From Tabrizicola caldifontis (GTDB lineage Bacteria > Pseudomonadota > Alphaproteobacteria > Rhodobacterales > Rhodobacteraceae): DNA of 64,000 bases. Below, in pieces: positions 47,523-59,266 of the stretch. The stretch is from the NCBI RefSeq assembly GCF_004762095.1, contig NZ_SIJH01000004.1, positions 166,162 to 230,161 on the forward strand, given 5' to 3'. The notes under the pieces are model-generated. The model was given only the letters and a program-made list of their open reading frames with translations, searched no databases and was not told the DNA's origin. The position numbers and the translations under genes are program-made. Numbering within the stretch: the stretch's first letter is position 1; each line of letters opens with the position of its first letter.

Positions 47523-48413
47523 TCAGAGCGCCGGGCGCGCCGGCCGATTGATCAGCACGATTCCGGCCGCGACCAGACAGGCCGCGCCGAGAATCGGCAA
47601 GGTGACGGATTCGCCGAAGATCAAGGCACCCAGCAGAATGGCCAGGATCGGGGTCAGGAACGAGAACGAGGCCACGGTCGAGGCCGGATAAACCGACAGA
47701 AGCCAGAGCCATGTGACGAAGCCCCCGGCCACCACGACCGACGCCTGGAACACCAGCCAGAACAGATGGGCCGGTTGCAGATCGCGGATCAGCGGGCCGA
47801 ACGCCGGCGCCGCCAGCAGAAGAATCGGTCCAGAGACAAGGACCATCCAGAACAGCTGCATCTTGGGCCCCTCGTCCCGCATCACCGGGCGGCGCGCGAT
47901 GAAGGCGGTCCCCGCCCAGCCCCAGGAACCGCCCAGGGCGAAAAGGTCGCCGATCAGACTGCCTTCGCCCGAAGCACTGCCAGCCAGGATCGCCCAGGCC
48001 GCCCCGGTGAAGGCCATTGCAAGCCCAAGCGCCCGGATCGGCGTGATCCGTTCGCCAAGACCGAAATGCGCGATGATCGCGAACCAGACCGGCATGGAAT
48101 AGAAGATGACCGAGGTGCGCCCCACCGTCGTCAGGTCGAGCGCCATGAAAAGGCAAAAGAACTCGGCTGCGAAGACGGCGCCCATCAGCAGGCCCGGGCC
48201 AAGGGCGCTGCGCCTCAGTCGCGGTGGACGGTGCCGGAAAAGCAGCAAGGCCCAGACGAACAGCACTGCCAGCGCTGACCGCAGACCCGCGAAGAACACA
48301 GGCTGCAAGCCCTGGTTCACCTGCTTCACGATTACCTGGTTGAAGGCCAGAAGCAGCGTCACCCCCAAAAGGACTGATCCGCCGAAGGCATCAAGCCGAT
48401 CCTTGCGCTGCAT
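47523..48413 (-). CDS. DMT/EamA family exporter
   Basis: The 296-residue protein has ten hydrophobic helices in two EamA repeats (GVTLLLAFNQVIVKQVNQGL in the first; WLLSVYPASTVASFSFLTPI in the second), the drug/metabolite transporter layout. Substrates in this family include amino acids and other metabolites; none can be named here. The ATG at 48413 begins MQRKDRLDAFGG; an open frame continues 5' without similarity. It is divergent from a second EamA gene with 142 bp between them. Confidence 0.9.
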   Translation of the reverse strand: MQRKDRLDAFGGSVLLGVTLLLAFNQVIVKQVNQGLQPVFFAGLRSALAVLFVWALLLFRHRPPRLRRSALGPGLLMGAVFAAEFFCLFMALDLTTVGRTSVIFYSMPVWFAIIAHFGLGERITPIRALGLAMAFTGAAWAILAGSASGEGSLIGDLFALGGSWGWAGTAFIARRPVMRDEGPKMQLFWMVLVSGPILLLAAPAFGPLIRDLQPAHLFWLVFQASVVVAGGFVTWLWLLSVYPASTVASFSFLTPILAILLGALIFGESVTLPILGAACLVAAGIVLINRPARPAL

Positions 48414-48555
48414 GCTCTTGCTCCTTGCCGCCCGGCACTTGTGCATGGCCTGCGCGGCGGGAACAAGGCCGCGATGCCCAAGCGTGGCGGGATCAGCCAC
48501 CTTGATCGAGGTGCAGACGCTTTCCTTCGCTCCGCGGCGGGCATAGAACGGCCCG

Positions 48556-49452
48556 ATGGCCCGCAGCGAACCCCGAAGCGATAACCTGACAGGCATCCTT
48601 CTGATGCTGGCCGAGATGGCGCTGTTTGCGGTCGAGGACCTGTTCCTGAAACTTGCTGCCACTGGCCTGCCCGTCGGTCAGATCGTCCTGATTTCAGGTG
48701 CCCTTGGCGCGCCGGTGTTCTGGGTCATGGCGCGCAGGCAAGGGCGGGGAATCTGGGTGAAGGAAGCGCTTCATCCCGCTGTCTTTGCAAGAAATGCCGG
48801 AGAAATGATCGCTGCGGCAAGTTACGTCGCCGCCCTTGCCGCAGTGCCGCTTGGCACCGTTGCCGCAGTGTTGCAGGCGCTTCCGCTGGCCGTCACCATG
48901 GGCGCTGCCCTGGTCTTCGCAGAGCGGGTTGGCTGGCGGCGCTGGACGGCGATTCTGGCGGGCTTCGCAGGGGTTCTGCTGGTGATCCGCCCTGGCAGCG
49001 ATGGCTTCCGGGTGGAAACGCTTCTGGTCCTGATCTCGGTCGCCGGGATCGTGCTGCGCGACCTTGCAGCGCGCGCTATTCCGGCCTCGGTCACGACGGC
49101 GCAGGTCTCGGCCTGGGGGCTTCTGTCGGTGACGCTGCTCGGCATCGGGATGATGCTGGCCAGCGGCCAGGCAAAGGCGGTTTCCGGACCCGAGACGATC
49201 ATCCTGCTGGGGGCTGTCGTCTTCGGCACCGCGGGCTACTGGGCGGTGACGGCGGCCACGCGCACGGGCGAAGTCGCGGTCGTGGCACCGTTCCGTTACA
49301 GTCGTCTGGTCTTTTCGATGAGCCTCGGGGTGGCGTTCCTGGCTGAACGCCCCGACGGCCCGACCCTTGCCGGCGCGGGTCTGATCGTCGCTTCGGGGCT
49401 TTACGCCTTCGCCCGCGAACGGCGGCTCAAACGCGCTTCCCTCGTCGCCTGA
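48556..49452 (+). CDS. DMT/EamA family exporter
   Basis: This 298-residue ten-helix protein has two EamA repeats, LTGILLMLAEMALFAVEDLF in the first and VAVVAPFRYSRLVFSMSLGV in the second. It has the S-adenosylmethionine/riboflavin-type exporter look but no substrate-specific motif I trust. It is 51 bp upstream of eno and could be co-transcribed with it. It is divergent from the other DMT gene and only distantly similar to it in sequence. Confidence 0.9.
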   Translation: MARSEPRSDNLTGILLMLAEMALFAVEDLFLKLAATGLPVGQIVLISGALGAPVFWVMARRQGRGIWVKEALHPAVFARNAGEMIAAASYVAALAAVPLGTVAAVLQALPLAVTMGAALVFAERVGWRRWTAILAGFAGVLLVIRPGSDGFRVETLLVLISVAGIVLRDLAARAIPASVTTAQVSAWGLLSVTLLGIGMMLASGQAKAVSGPETIILLGAVVFGTAGYWAVTAATRTGEVAVVAPFRYSRLVFSMSLGVAFLAERPDGPTLAGAGLIVASGLYAFARERRLKRASLVA

Positions 49453-50781
<1,329 letters not shown>

Positions 50782-50785
50782 CCGC

Positions 50786-51118
50786 GTGCTGACCCTGGTC
50801 AACGGCGCACTGGCCTTTGCGGTCGAGATGGCGCTGCTGGCCGGGGTCGGTCGTGCAACCTACCTGACCTTCGAGAGCGGGCCGGCGGGATGGCTGATTG
50901 CCGCAATGGCCATTGCGGGCGTGACGGTGGTCTGGGGTCTATGGGCGGCCCCTGCCTCGCCCCGCCGCCTTGATCCCGGGGCACTTCTTGCACTCAAGGC
51001 AGGCCTTTTCCTGCTTGGCACGCTGGCCTGGCGGGCCGGGGGACCCGGCTGGGCCTGGCCCCTGTTCGCCGGAGCAGCCGCGCTGTCGCTGATACTCGGG
51101 CTTGCCGACCGGCCCTGA
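50786..51118 (+). CDS. YrdB/DUF2568 small membrane protein
   Basis: The 110-residue protein has about four hydrophobic helices, with FAVEMALLAGVGRATYLTFE and VVWGLWAAPASPRRL. The latter W-x-x-W-A-P-A-S-x-R-R-L segment is characteristic of the DUF2568/YrdB family. The start is a GTG 4 bp after the eno stop, so it is probably coupled to eno translation. The function of the family is not known. Confidence 0.85.
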   Translation: MLTLVNGALAFAVEMALLAGVGRATYLTFESGPAGWLIAAMAIAGVTVVWGLWAAPASPRRLDPGALLALKAGLFLLGTLAWRAGGPGWAWPLFAGAAALSLILGLADRP

Positions 51119-51157
51119 CGGCTTTTAGCTGTGCCTGCGGCGGGTTATGGCAAAGAC

Positions 51158-51694
51158 ATGGCGCGGGTTATCCTTCTGAACAAACCGTATGACGTCCTTT
51201 GCCAGTTCACCGACGGCGAGGGGCGCGCGACGCTGGCCCATTTCGTGCCGGTCAAAGGGGTCTATCCGGCCGGGCGGCTGGACCGCGACAGCGAGGGGCT
51301 GGTGGTGCTGACCGACGATGGCCGGTTGCAGGCGCGGATCGCGGACCCGCGGTTCAAGCTGGAAAAGACCTATTTCGCGCAGGTCGAGGGGCTGGTGACC
51401 GAGGCAGCGCTGGAGCGTTTGCGGCGGGGTGTGGAGTTGAACGATGGCCCGACCCTGCCCGCAAAGGCCCGTGCGGTGGGGCAGCCGGGCTGGCTCTGGC
51501 CCCGGACGCCGCCGATCCGGGTGCGCAAGACCGTGCCGGACAGCTGGATCGAGCTGACGATCCGCGAGGGGCGCAACCGGCAGGTGCGGCGCATGTGCGC
51601 GGCTGTGGGGTTGCCCTGCCTGCGGCTGATCCGCTGGCGGGTCGGGGACTGGACGCTGGAGGGGCTGGCCCCCGGCGAATGGAGACAGGCATGA
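51158..51694 (+). CDS. rluE: 23S rRNA pseudouridine synthase (RluE-type)
   Basis: The 178-residue RsuA/RluE-family enzyme lacks the S4 domain, as RluE does. The catalytic Asp lies in [19 protein letters not shown] (about residues 42-60); KTYFAQVEG and [20 protein letters not shown] are the other family motifs. RluE makes pseudouridine 2457 in E. coli 23S rRNA; the target here is inferred. The ATG at 51158 is chosen over an upstream GTG because the protein core starts at once ([14 protein letters not shown]). It is coupled by ATGA to the DUF985 cupin. Confidence 0.9.
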   Translation: MARVILLNKPYDVLCQFTDGEGRATLAHFVPVKGVYPAGRLDRDSEGLVVLTDDGRLQARIADPRFKLEKTYFAQVEGLVTEAALERLRRGVELNDGPTLPAKARAVGQPGWLWPRTPPIRVRKTVPDSWIELTIREGRNRQVRRMCAAVGLPCLRLIRWRVGDWTLEGLAPGEWRQA

Positions 51695-52110
51695 GCGCAG
51701 AAGACATCATCCGCAAGCTCGAACTGGAACCTCACCCGGAGGGGGGCTGGTATCGACAGACCTGGGCCGGACCGGACATCGGTGGCCGGGCCAGCGGAAC
51801 CGCGATCCTGTTCCTGCTGCGCGCCGGAGAGCGAAGCCATTGGCATCGCGTTGATGCGGACGAAATCTGGCTGTGGCACGCAGGTGCCCCGCTGGTCCTG
51901 TCGCTGGGCGTGACAGCCGCAGCCGATGTGCGGCTGGGCCCGGACATCCTGGGGCGCGAGGTCGTGCAGACGGTGGTGCCGGCAGGCTGGTGGCAGGCCG
52001 CACGGTCCACGGGGGAATGGACCCTTGTCAGCTGCACGGTATCGCCCGGCTTCCGTTTCGATGGGTTCGAGCTTGCCCCGCCAGGCTGGACGCTGCCGCG
52101 CCAGATCTGA
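51691..52110 (+). CDS. DUF985 cupin protein
   Basis: The 139-residue single cupin domain of the DUF985 family opens with [19 protein letters not shown]. The cupin metal motif is in [20 protein letters not shown] (His-x-His plus Glu), and [13 protein letters not shown] follows. The family has unknown activity; some members are linked to sugar or plant-like metabolism without proof. It is translationally coupled to the pseudouridine synthase (ATGA). Confidence 0.93.
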   Translation: MSAEDIIRKLELEPHPEGGWYRQTWAGPDIGGRASGTAILFLLRAGERSHWHRVDADEIWLWHAGAPLVLSLGVTAAADVRLGPDILGREVVQTVVPAGWWQAARSTGEWTLVSCTVSPGFRFDGFELAPPGWTLPRQI

Positions 52111-52188
52111 GACAAGACCTGTCTGGCGCATTGTTCCGGGCACAAGATTGTCATGGTGGCCGGCGGGCGCATTGGGTAGGGGAAGCCC

Positions 52189-53094
52189 ATGGTCGATACC
52201 CCTGCCCTGACTGCAAGGAACGAGGACAGCCTGTCGGGCTTTCTGTTCGCGCTGACGGCCTATCTGCTGTGGGGCTTCCTGCCGCTGTACATGAAGGCGC
52301 TTGCGCATGTCCCGCCGGTCGAGGTGATCGCCCACCGGGTCATCTGGTCGGTGCCGGTGGCAATGGCGGTCTTGCTCTGGCTTCGGCGGACGGCCGATCT
52401 GACGGCCGCGCTGCGCAGCCCCCGGATGCTGGGCATGGGCGCAATGACGGCTGCGCTGATCAGCGTGAACTGGGGGATCTATGTCTGGGCCATTGGATCC
52501 GGCCATGCGCTGGATGCGGCACTGGGTTATTACATCAACCCGCTGTTTTCCATCTTCCTGGGCGCGGCACTTCTGCGCGAGCGTATCGGGCGGATGCAGG
52601 GTGTGGCCATTGGCCTGGCTGCCGTTGCCGTGGCAATCCTGACGTGGGACGCAGGGCGCCTGCCGCTGGTCGCACTGGGGCTGACGGTCACATGGGGCTT
52701 CTACGCCTTCCTGAAGAAATGGCTGCCGATCGGACCGAACCAAGGGTTCGCCCTGGAGGTACTGATCCTGCTGCCCGTAGCGCTGGGCTACATGATCTGG
52801 CTTTCCGCAACGGGGGGCGGGCATTTCCTGCAAGGGGTGGCCTGGGACGACGCACTGCTTCTTGGCTGCGGGATCGTCACCGCGGGCCCGCTGATGATCT
52901 ATGCCAACGGGGCGAAACGGCTGCGGCTTTCGACAATTGCGGTGATGCAATACATCGCCCCCACGCTGATCTTCCTGACAGCGGTGTTCATCTTCGACGA
53001 ACCGTTCAGCGGCATGAAGCTGCTGGCCTTTGGAATGATCTGGAGCGCGCTTGCCCTCTATTCGCTGCCGGTCCTGAGGGCACGCCTTCGCTGA
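52189..53094 (+). CDS. rarD: EamA family transporter RarD
   Basis: The 301-residue protein has ten helices and RarD features: SGFLFALTAYLLWGFLPLYM, VEVIAHRVIWSVPVAMAVLL, NWGIYVWAIGSGHALDAALG and YINPLFSIFLGAALLRERI. RarD-type proteins are annotated as chloramphenicol-sensitive or metabolite exporters; the substrate is not settled. It is a single gene, 78 bp after the cupin and convergent with anmK across an 87-bp gap without a clear terminator. Confidence 0.95.
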   Translation: MVDTPALTARNEDSLSGFLFALTAYLLWGFLPLYMKALAHVPPVEVIAHRVIWSVPVAMAVLLWLRRTADLTAALRSPRMLGMGAMTAALISVNWGIYVWAIGSGHALDAALGYYINPLFSIFLGAALLRERIGRMQGVAIGLAAVAVAILTWDAGRLPLVALGLTVTWGFYAFLKKWLPIGPNQGFALEVLILLPVALGYMIWLSATGGGHFLQGVAWDDALLLGCGIVTAGPLMIYANGAKRLRLSTIAVMQYIAPTLIFLTAVFIFDEPFSGMKLLAFGMIWSALALYSLPVLRARLR

Positions 53095-53181
53095 GCTTCG
53101 GCAGGCCGTTCCAGGAACGATCAGGGACAGCTGCCCAAGAGCCGGATGGCCACACCGGCGCAGGGTCGCCGAGGCAGGGGC

Positions 53182-54282
53182 CTAGCCCTCGGGGCGGCTG
53201 ATCTGGCCGCCACCGACCAGGGCCGGTGCGCCCGTCGTGTCGGGGCCCGACGTGGCCATCTTGCGCAGCACCCGCACGGCCAGAAAGGCAAAGGCCTGTG
53301 CTTCCAGCATGTCACCGTCGAGACCCAGATCCTCGACAGGCTGGACAGGGCATGGCAGACGGCGGCGCAACTCGGCCATCATCACCGGGTTGCGCCGCCC
53401 TCCGCCGGTCACCAGGATGCGGCTGACCGGCGCGGGAAGGTGCAGAAGGCCCGCACCGACGCCCGCAGCTGCCACCGCTGTCAGCGTGGCGGCGGCATCG
53501 GCGTCACCAAGGTCGTCAAGTGCCTCGACCATACTCTGGAAATCGTTGCGATCCAGCGACTTGGGCGGGGGCAGATCGAACCATGGGTCCGACAGAACCC
53601 TGGCGACAAAATCTTCGTCAACCCGGCCCCGAGCCGCAAGCGCGCCGTCACGGTCAACCGGCTGGCCGGTTCTAGCCAGCATCAGGTCGTTCAGTGGCGC
53701 ATTTGCCGGCCCGGTATCGAACGCCAGCAGCGCGCCCGGCGTTTCCGGCCTATCGGCGGTGGGGTTCACGCAGGTCAAGTTGCCCACCCCGCCAAGGTTC
53801 AGGAAGGCCACCGGCTCGGTCAGGCCCAGATGGCGGGCGAGGGCGAAATGATAGAAAGGCGCAAGCGGCGCGCCCTGCCCGCCCATGGTGACATCGGCAC
53901 TGCGGAAATCCCAGACGATCGGCAGGTCCAGAACCTGCGCCAGAAGGGCGCCGTCCCCGCACTGGTGCGTACCGCGCCCGGCCGGGTCATGTGCCAGGGT
54001 CTGGCCGTGGAAGCCCACCAGTTCCGCCCCGGTGAACCGGGCCAGAAGCTCGACATGCGCATCCTCGACAACACGGGCCGCCTCGGCGACGCCCGGCTCA
54101 CCAGGCCAGCGCCCCAGGGCGGCACGGATCGTGGCCTGTTCCTTCGCGCTGTAAGGGCGGAAGGCCGAGGGGCCGAAGCTCTCGATCGTGATCCCGTCTG
54201 TCCTGATCATGGCGGCATCGACACCATCGAGCGAGGTGCCGGACATCGCGCCCAGCGCCCACAGGGCCCCTTCCTTGCGCAT
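53182..54282 (-). CDS. anmK: Anhydro-N-acetylmuramic acid kinase
   Basis: AnmK phosphorylates and opens 1,6-anhydroMurNAc released from peptidoglycan, making MurNAc-6-phosphate for cell-wall recycling. The 366-residue protein has the ASKHA-fold phosphate loop [20 protein letters not shown] (about residues 9-28), the catalytic Asp region [13 protein letters not shown] and [20 protein letters not shown], plus [11 protein letters not shown] and [13 protein letters not shown]. It is divergent from tyrS, an arrangement common in this group. Confidence 0.96.
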   Translation of the reverse strand: MRKEGALWALGAMSGTSLDGVDAAMIRTDGITIESFGPSAFRPYSAKEQATIRAALGRWPGEPGVAEAARVVEDAHVELLARFTGAELVGFHGQTLAHDPAGRGTHQCGDGALLAQVLDLPIVWDFRSADVTMGGQGAPLAPFYHFALARHLGLTEPVAFLNLGGVGNLTCVNPTADRPETPGALLAFDTGPANAPLNDLMLARTGQPVDRDGALAARGRVDEDFVARVLSDPWFDLPPPKSLDRNDFQSMVEALDDLGDADAAATLTAVAAAGVGAGLLHLPAPVSRILVTGGGRRNPVMMAELRRRLPCPVQPVEDLGLDGDMLEAQAFAFLAVRVLRKMATSGPDTTGAPALVGGGQISRPEG

Positions 54283-54337
54283 CTTCCCTTAGGCTCCCGC
54301 CAAAGATATACCGCGCGCATCCTAGACCGAGGCACCC

Positions 54338-55588
54338 ATGCACTACCATCCGAAATCTGACTTCATGCGCGTGATGTTCGAGCGCGGCTTTGTTGCCGAT
54401 TGCACGGACTATCAGGCGCTTGACGAGGCATTGTTGAAGGGTGTGGTGCCGGCCTACATCGGCTATGACGCGACCGCGCCCAGCCTGCATGTTGGGCATC
54501 TGATGAACATCATGGTGCTGCGCTGGTTGCAGAAGACGGGCCACAAGCCGATCACGCTGATGGGCGGGGGCACGACCAAGGTGGGCGACCCCTCGTTCCG
54601 GTCGGAGGAGCGGCCGTTGCTGACGCCCGAGGCGATCGACGCCAACATCGCCGGGCTGAAGAAGGTCTTTGCAAACTATCTGACCTATGGCGAGGGCCCG
54701 ACCGACGCCATCATGTTGAACAATGCCGAATGGCTGGACAATCTGAACTACCTGGATTTCCTGCGCGACATCGGGCGGCATTTCAGCGTGAACCGGATGC
54801 TGTCCTTCGAGAGCGTGAAGTCCCGGCTGGACCGCGAACAGTCGCTGTCGTTCCTGGAATTCAACTACATGATCCTGCAGGCCTATGATTTCCTGGAACT
54901 CTACCGGCGCTACGGCTGCCTGTTGCAGATGGGCGGGTCGGACCAGTGGGGCAACATCATCAACGGGATCGACCTGACCCGCCGCGTGGTGGACAAGGAG
55001 ATCTATGGGCTGACCACGCCGCTGCTGACCACCAGCGACGGGCGCAAGATGGGCAAATCGGCGCAGGGCGCGGTCTGGCTGAACGGCGACATGCTGAGCC
55101 CCTACGAGTTCTGGCAGTTCTGGCGCAACACGACCGACGCCGATGTGGGCCGGTTCCTGAAGATCTTCACCGAACTGCCGGTCGAGGAATGCGACCGCCT
55201 GGGCGCGTTGAGCGGGGCCGAGATCAATCAGGCAAAGGTTGTTCTTGCGAACCATGCCACGACCCTTCTGCACGGGGCCGAGGCAGCGGCGGCGGCCGAG
55301 GCAACGGCACGCGAAGTGTTCGAAAAGGGCGGAATCGGCGACGACCTGCCCACCGTGGCTCTGGAACCCGAAGAGCTGGCCGAAGGTGTGGGCATTGTGC
55401 AGCTTCTGGTGCGTGCGGGCCTGGCATCCAGCGGCAAGGAGGCCAAGCGTCTGATCGCGGAAGGGGGCGCGCGGGTGAACGACGAGCTGATCACCGACCC
55501 GGGCCTGCGCTTCGGCGCGAGCCATCTGATCGAGCCGATGAAGCTGAGCGCAGGCAAGAAACGCCACGCATTGGTGGTGATGAGCTAG
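54338..55588 (+). CDS. tyrS: Tyrosyl-tRNA synthetase
   Basis: This class I synthetase charges tRNA-Tyr. The 416-residue protein has the HIGH motif as HVGH (residues 51-54, [11 protein letters not shown]), the tyrosine-binding DQWGN segment ([12 protein letters not shown]) and KMSKS as KMGKS (near residue 237). A C-terminal S4 RNA-binding domain is present ([20 protein letters not shown]). Length and layout are normal for the long proteobacterial TyrRS. It is divergent from anmK and convergent with the secreted cyclophilin gene across a hairpin. Confidence 0.98.
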   Translation: MHYHPKSDFMRVMFERGFVADCTDYQALDEALLKGVVPAYIGYDATAPSLHVGHLMNIMVLRWLQKTGHKPITLMGGGTTKVGDPSFRSEERPLLTPEAIDANIAGLKKVFANYLTYGEGPTDAIMLNNAEWLDNLNYLDFLRDIGRHFSVNRMLSFESVKSRLDREQSLSFLEFNYMILQAYDFLELYRRYGCLLQMGGSDQWGNIINGIDLTRRVVDKEIYGLTTPLLTTSDGRKMGKSAQGAVWLNGDMLSPYEFWQFWRNTTDADVGRFLKIFTELPVEECDRLGALSGAEINQAKVVLANHATTLLHGAEAAAAAEATAREVFEKGGIGDDLPTVALEPEELAEGVGIVQLLVRAGLASSGKEAKRLIAEGGARVNDELITDPGLRFGASHLIEPMKLSAGKKRHALVVMS

Positions 55589-55593
55589 CAATT

Positions 55594-55616
55594 GGGGTGG
55601 GTCATGCGCCCACCCC
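55594..55616. terminator. Hairpin between convergent tyrS and cyclophilin genes
   Basis: GGGGTGGG (55594-55601) and CCCACCCC (55609-55616) form a perfect 8-bp stem with a 7-base loop, six bases past the tyrS stop. It lacks a T-tract, so termination in either direction is a guess. Confidence 0.5.
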
Positions 55617-55625
55617 GCGCAGGTC

Positions 55626-56198
55626 TCATTCCTGGACGGTGACCTTCACCATGACATCGGCGGGGGCGGTAACTTCGCCGTTCCGCCCCTCGCCCCGCTT
55701 GATTGCGTCCACGACCTCCATACCGGAAATCACCCGGCCGAAGATCGTATACTGCCCGTCAAGAAAGCTGCCGTCATCGAACATGATGAAGAACTGGCTG
55801 TTGGCCGAGTTCGGATCCTGCGCCCGCGCCATGCCGACCATTCCCCGCTGGAAGGACAGCGCGTTGGTGAACTCTGCCGGGATGTCGGGCATGGCAGAGC
55901 CGCCCATGCCGGCCATGGAAAGGTCGCCCCCGGCCTTGCCGTATTGCACGTCGCCCGTCTGCGCCATGAAGCCGTCGATGACGCGGTGGAACACCACGTT
56001 GTCATAGGCGCCCTCTTTCGCCAGCGCGACGACTTGCGCCACGTGTTTCGGCGCCACATCGGGCAGAAGGTCGATGACCACGGTGCCGTTGGCCTGACCG
56101 GCGATCTCGATCACGAGGTTCGGGCCGGGGCCGTCAGAGTCCTGGGCAAGCAAGGGCGTCGCCGCAAGCGTCAGGGCGACGACAAGTCTGCGCAGCAT
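55626..56198 (-). CDS. Periplasmic peptidyl-prolyl isomerase (cyclophilin)
   Basis: The 190-residue protein has a signal peptide (RRLVVALTLAATPLLAQ) and one cyclophilin domain. The domain carries the active-site segment VVFHRVIDGFMAQTGDVQYG, then NSANSQFFIMFDDGSFLDG and YTIFGRVISGMEVVDAI. It should catalyse proline isomerisation in the periplasm. The next minus-strand gene upstream encodes a cytoplasmic paralogue. The pair is transcribed in the same direction 179 bp apart; the spacer carries a perfect 14-bp palindrome (56291-56304). Confidence 0.95.
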   Translation of the reverse strand: MLRRLVVALTLAATPLLAQDSDGPGPNLVIEIAGQANGTVVIDLLPDVAPKHVAQVVALAKEGAYDNVVFHRVIDGFMAQTGDVQYGKAGGDLSMAGMGGSAMPDIPAEFTNALSFQRGMVGMARAQDPNSANSQFFIMFDDGSFLDGQYTIFGRVISGMEVVDAIKRGEGRNGEVTAPADVMVKVTVQE

Positions 56199-56377
56199 GA
56201 GATGTCCTTTCGAGATGTTGGTTCGGAGGCCTTGTCCATGGCCTTGGCCCCTGCGTCAACCGGGGAGGCATCACATCCGCGGGGGCTGTCCGGCAGGCCT
56301 GCCGCATCCCGCCAGGGGTGGGCGGGGCAAGGCACGATGGCCTGCCCCACGACCAGCCGGTCACGCCGGAACTGCCG

Positions 56378-56890
56378 TCACAGAACGTCGGCCGCCACGC
56401 GGACCGAGATCATCCGGTCCGGGTTGGCCGGCGGCTCGCCGCGCGTGATCTTGTCCACATGCTCCATCCCCGAGATCACGCGGCCATAGACGGTATATTG
56501 GCCATTCAGGAAATGATTGTCGCGGAAGTTGATGAAGAACTGGCTGTTGGCCGAGTTCGGGTTCTGCGACCGCGCGGCGCCCAGCGTGCCCCGGTCATGT
56601 GGCAGTTTCGAGAATTCCGCCGGCAGGTCGGGATATTGCGACCCGCCCGTGCCCGACCGGCGAGGGTTGTAGTTCGGGCTGGCCATGTTGCCATGTTCCA
56701 CATCGCCGGTCTGGGCCATGAAGCCGTCGATCACCCGGTGGAAGGCCACGTTGTCATAGGCCTTGTCGCGGGCAAGCTGCTTCATCCGCTCGGTGTGCTT
56801 GGGCGCGACGTCGGGCAGCAGCTCGATCACCACCTCGCCGTCCTTCAGGGTCATGATGATGGTGTTTTCAGGGTCCTTGATGTCGGGCAT
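56378..56890 (-). CDS. Cytoplasmic peptidyl-prolyl isomerase (cyclophilin)
   Basis: The 170-residue cyclophilin has no signal peptide and opens MPDIKDPENTIIMTLKDGEV. Catalytic features are VAFHRVIDGFMAQTGDVEHG, QYPDLPAEFSK and NSANSQFFINFRDNHFLNG. It is the cytoplasmic partner of the secreted paralogue at 55626-56198. The ATG at 56890 is the family start; the same frame is open further upstream opposite pgk. GGAGACCCC lies just before the ATG. Confidence 0.95.
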   Translation of the reverse strand: MPDIKDPENTIIMTLKDGEVVIELLPDVAPKHTERMKQLARDKAYDNVAFHRVIDGFMAQTGDVEHGNMASPNYNPRRSGTGGSQYPDLPAEFSKLPHDRGTLGAARSQNPNSANSQFFINFRDNHFLNGQYTVYGRVISGMEHVDKITRGEPPANPDRMISVRVAADVL

Positions 56891-57029
56891 CGGGGTCTCC
56901 TTCGGGTTTGCGGTCGGGCGCGACCGTAGCGGCGGCATCCGGCCAAGGAAAGCACAAAGCGTCGCAACCTGTTGACGCGCGCGTGATAAGGGCGGCATGT
57001 GCTGGCAGGCTTTCAAGGAGGATGATGCG

Positions 57030-58220
57030 ATGCCCTGGAAAACGCTGGACGAGATGGACCTGGCCGGCAAGGTGGTGCTGGTGCGGGTGGACATCAACGT
57101 GCCGATGGAAGCCGGCCGTGTCACCGACATGACCCGGATCGACAAGATCAGGCCCACGGTGGACGACATCATCGCCAAGGGCGGCAAGGTTGTGCTGCTG
57201 GCGCATTTCGACCGGCCCAAGGGCAAGGTCGTGCCCGAGATGAGCCTTTCCCATGTCGTCGATGCCCTGGCCGGCTCGCTGGGGCGGAAGGTGGTCTTCG
57301 GCACCGACTGCGTGGGGGCACCTGCCGCCGAGGCCATCGCCAAGGCCGGGCCGGGCGAGGTGGTGCTGCTGGAGAACACCCGCTTTCACCCCGGCGAGGA
57401 GAAGAACGATCCCGCGCTTGCCGCCGAGATGGCCAAGCTGGGCCAGGTCTATGTGAACGACGCATTTTCTGCTGCGCACCGGGCGCATGCCTCGACCGAG
57501 GGGCTGGCGCGGCTGTTGCCGGCGGCGGCGGGGCGGCTGATGGAGGCGGAGCTGAGGGCGCTGGAGGCGGCGCTGGGGTCTCCCGAGCGGCCGCTGGTCG
57601 CGGTGGTGGGGGGCGCGAAGGTCTCGACCAAGATCGATCTTCTGGCGAACCTGGTGACCAAGGTCGATCACCTGGTGATCGGCGGGGGCATGGCGAACAC
57701 CTTCCTTGTGGCCGAGGGGATCGAGGTCGGCCGGTCGCTGGCCGAACGCGAGATGGCCGAAACTGCGCGCGAGATCCGGCACCGGGCGCAGAATGCGGGT
57801 TGCCAGATCCATCTGCCGGTCGATGTGGTGGTGGCGCGCGAGTTCAAGGCCGGGGCCGAGAGCCAGGTGGTCGATGTCCAGATGTGCCCACCGGATGCGA
57901 TGATCCTGGATGCGGGGCCGAAGACGGTCGCGGCGCTGGAGGCGGTCTTTGCCGGGGCAAGGACGCTGATCTGGAACGGGCCACTCGGCGCGTTCGAGAT
58001 CAAGCCCTTCGATGCAGCGACCAATGCGGCCGCGCAGGCGGCGGCGCGGCTGACGAAGGCGGGCAGGCTGATTTCGGTCGCGGGCGGCGGCGACACGGTT
58101 GCGGCGCTGAACGCGGCGGGCGTCGCGGGGGATTTCACCTTCATCTCGACCGCAGGCGGGGCCTTCCTGGAATGGATGGAAGGCAAGGAACTGCCAGGTG
58201 TGAAGGCGCTGATGGGTTGA
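57030..58220 (+). CDS. pgk: Phosphoglycerate kinase
   Basis: Pgk transfers phosphate between 1,3-bisphosphoglycerate and ADP. The 396-residue protein has the N-domain start [20 protein letters not shown], the substrate-binding [22 protein letters not shown], the hinge [18 protein letters not shown] and the C-domain nucleotide loop [16 protein letters not shown]. The ATG at 57030 ([13 protein letters not shown]) has AAGGAGGATG upstream. It is followed 49 bp on by the class I aldolase gene; both serve glycolysis/gluconeogenesis and possibly the Calvin cycle. Confidence 0.98.
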   Translation: MPWKTLDEMDLAGKVVLVRVDINVPMEAGRVTDMTRIDKIRPTVDDIIAKGGKVVLLAHFDRPKGKVVPEMSLSHVVDALAGSLGRKVVFGTDCVGAPAAEAIAKAGPGEVVLLENTRFHPGEEKNDPALAAEMAKLGQVYVNDAFSAAHRAHASTEGLARLLPAAAGRLMEAELRALEAALGSPERPLVAVVGGAKVSTKIDLLANLVTKVDHLVIGGGMANTFLVAEGIEVGRSLAEREMAETAREIRHRAQNAGCQIHLPVDVVVAREFKAGAESQVVDVQMCPPDAMILDAGPKTVAALEAVFAGARTLIWNGPLGAFEIKPFDAATNAAAQAAARLTKAGRLISVAGGGDTVAALNAAGVAGDFTFISTAGGAFLEWMEGKELPGVKALMG

Positions 58221-58269
58221 GCGGGCGGCCCCCGGGGGCTATGCCACAGGGATGTTGCGGGAGAGGACC

Positions 58270-59154
58270 ATGATGAACACGAAGATGCTGGAGAAGGTGC
58301 GGAACGGGCGGGGCTTCATCGCCGCGCTGGACCAGTCGGGCGGATCCACGCCCAAGGCGCTGAAGCTGTATGGAATTCCGAAAACCGACTATTCCGGCGA
58401 GGCGCAGATGTTCGACCTGATCCACGCGATGCGGACGCGGATCATCAAGTCCCCCGCCTTCAGCGGCGACAAGGTGCTGGGCGCGATCCTGTTCGAGCAG
58501 ACCATGGACCGCACCATCGACGGCATCCCCACCGCGACCTACCTGTGGGAGAAGCGCGGCATCGTTCCCTTCCTGAAGATCGACAAGGGGCTGGAAGCGG
58601 AAGCCGACGGGGTGCAGCTGATGAAGCCGATCCCGGGCCTCGACGCGCTGCTTGAACGGGCGGCGAAGGCGGGGATCTTCGGGACCAAGGAACGCTCGGT
58701 CATCAATGCGGCCAACCGCAAGGGCATCGCCGCCATCGTCGCCCAGCAGTTCGAGATCGGCCGCCAGGTGGCCGCCCACGGGCTGATGCCGATCCTGGAG
58801 CCGGAGGTCACGATCTCGATCCCCGACAAGGCCGAGGCCGAGGCGATCCTGCAGGAGGAGATCCTGAAGGCGCTGGAGGGCTACGAGGGCCAGGTGATGC
58901 TGAAGCTGTCCCTGCCCACGGTGCCGGATTTCTATCAGCCGCTGGTGAAGCATCCCAAGGTGCTGAAGGTGGTGGCCCTGTCGGGCGGCTACAGCCGGGA
59001 CGAGGCGAACCGGATCCTGGCGCAGAACCACGGGATCATCGCCAGCTTCAGCCGCGCGCTGAGCGAAGGCCTGTCGGCCCGGCAGACAGACGCGGAATTC
59101 GACGCGGCCCTGAAAGAAGCGATCGACAGCATCTACGCTGCCTCGATAACCTGA
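58270..59154 (+). CDS. fba: Class I fructose-bisphosphate aldolase
   Basis: The 294-residue class I (Schiff-base) aldolase of the bacterial short type opens [20 protein letters not shown]. The substrate-binding [11 protein letters not shown] lies at about residues 20-30. The Schiff-base Lys is in [11 protein letters not shown] (about residue 214), and [13 protein letters not shown] holds the phosphate-binding loop. It cleaves fructose-1,6-bisphosphate to DHAP and GAP. The start at 58270 has GAGAGGACC upstream; ATG at 58273 is an alternative. It is 49 bp after pgk, and a hairpin follows. Confidence 0.95.
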   Translation: MMNTKMLEKVRNGRGFIAALDQSGGSTPKALKLYGIPKTDYSGEAQMFDLIHAMRTRIIKSPAFSGDKVLGAILFEQTMDRTIDGIPTATYLWEKRGIVPFLKIDKGLEAEADGVQLMKPIPGLDALLERAAKAGIFGTKERSVINAANRKGIAAIVAQQFEIGRQVAAHGLMPILEPEVTISIPDKAEAEAILQEEILKALEGYEGQVMLKLSLPTVPDFYQPLVKHPKVLKVVALSGGYSRDEANRILAQNHGIIASFSRALSEGLSARQTDAEFDAALKEAIDSIYAASIT

Positions 59155-59232
59155 GACGGCGGCCAAGCCGTTGCCCCAAGCATATTTTCGGGATTCACAA
59201 GCCGATCCTGATATGCCATGCTTTTTCTAATG

Positions 59233-59254
59233 CCCCCGACGGATGAGGGGGTTT
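59233..59254 (+). terminator. Terminator candidate after fba
   Basis: CCCCC (59233-59237) pairs with GGGGG (59247-59251) over a 9-base loop, followed by TTTA. It lies about 80 bp past the fba stop and just before the FtsB/DivIC-like gene. Confidence 0.45.
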
Positions 59255-59266
59255 AGGGGCTAGGGC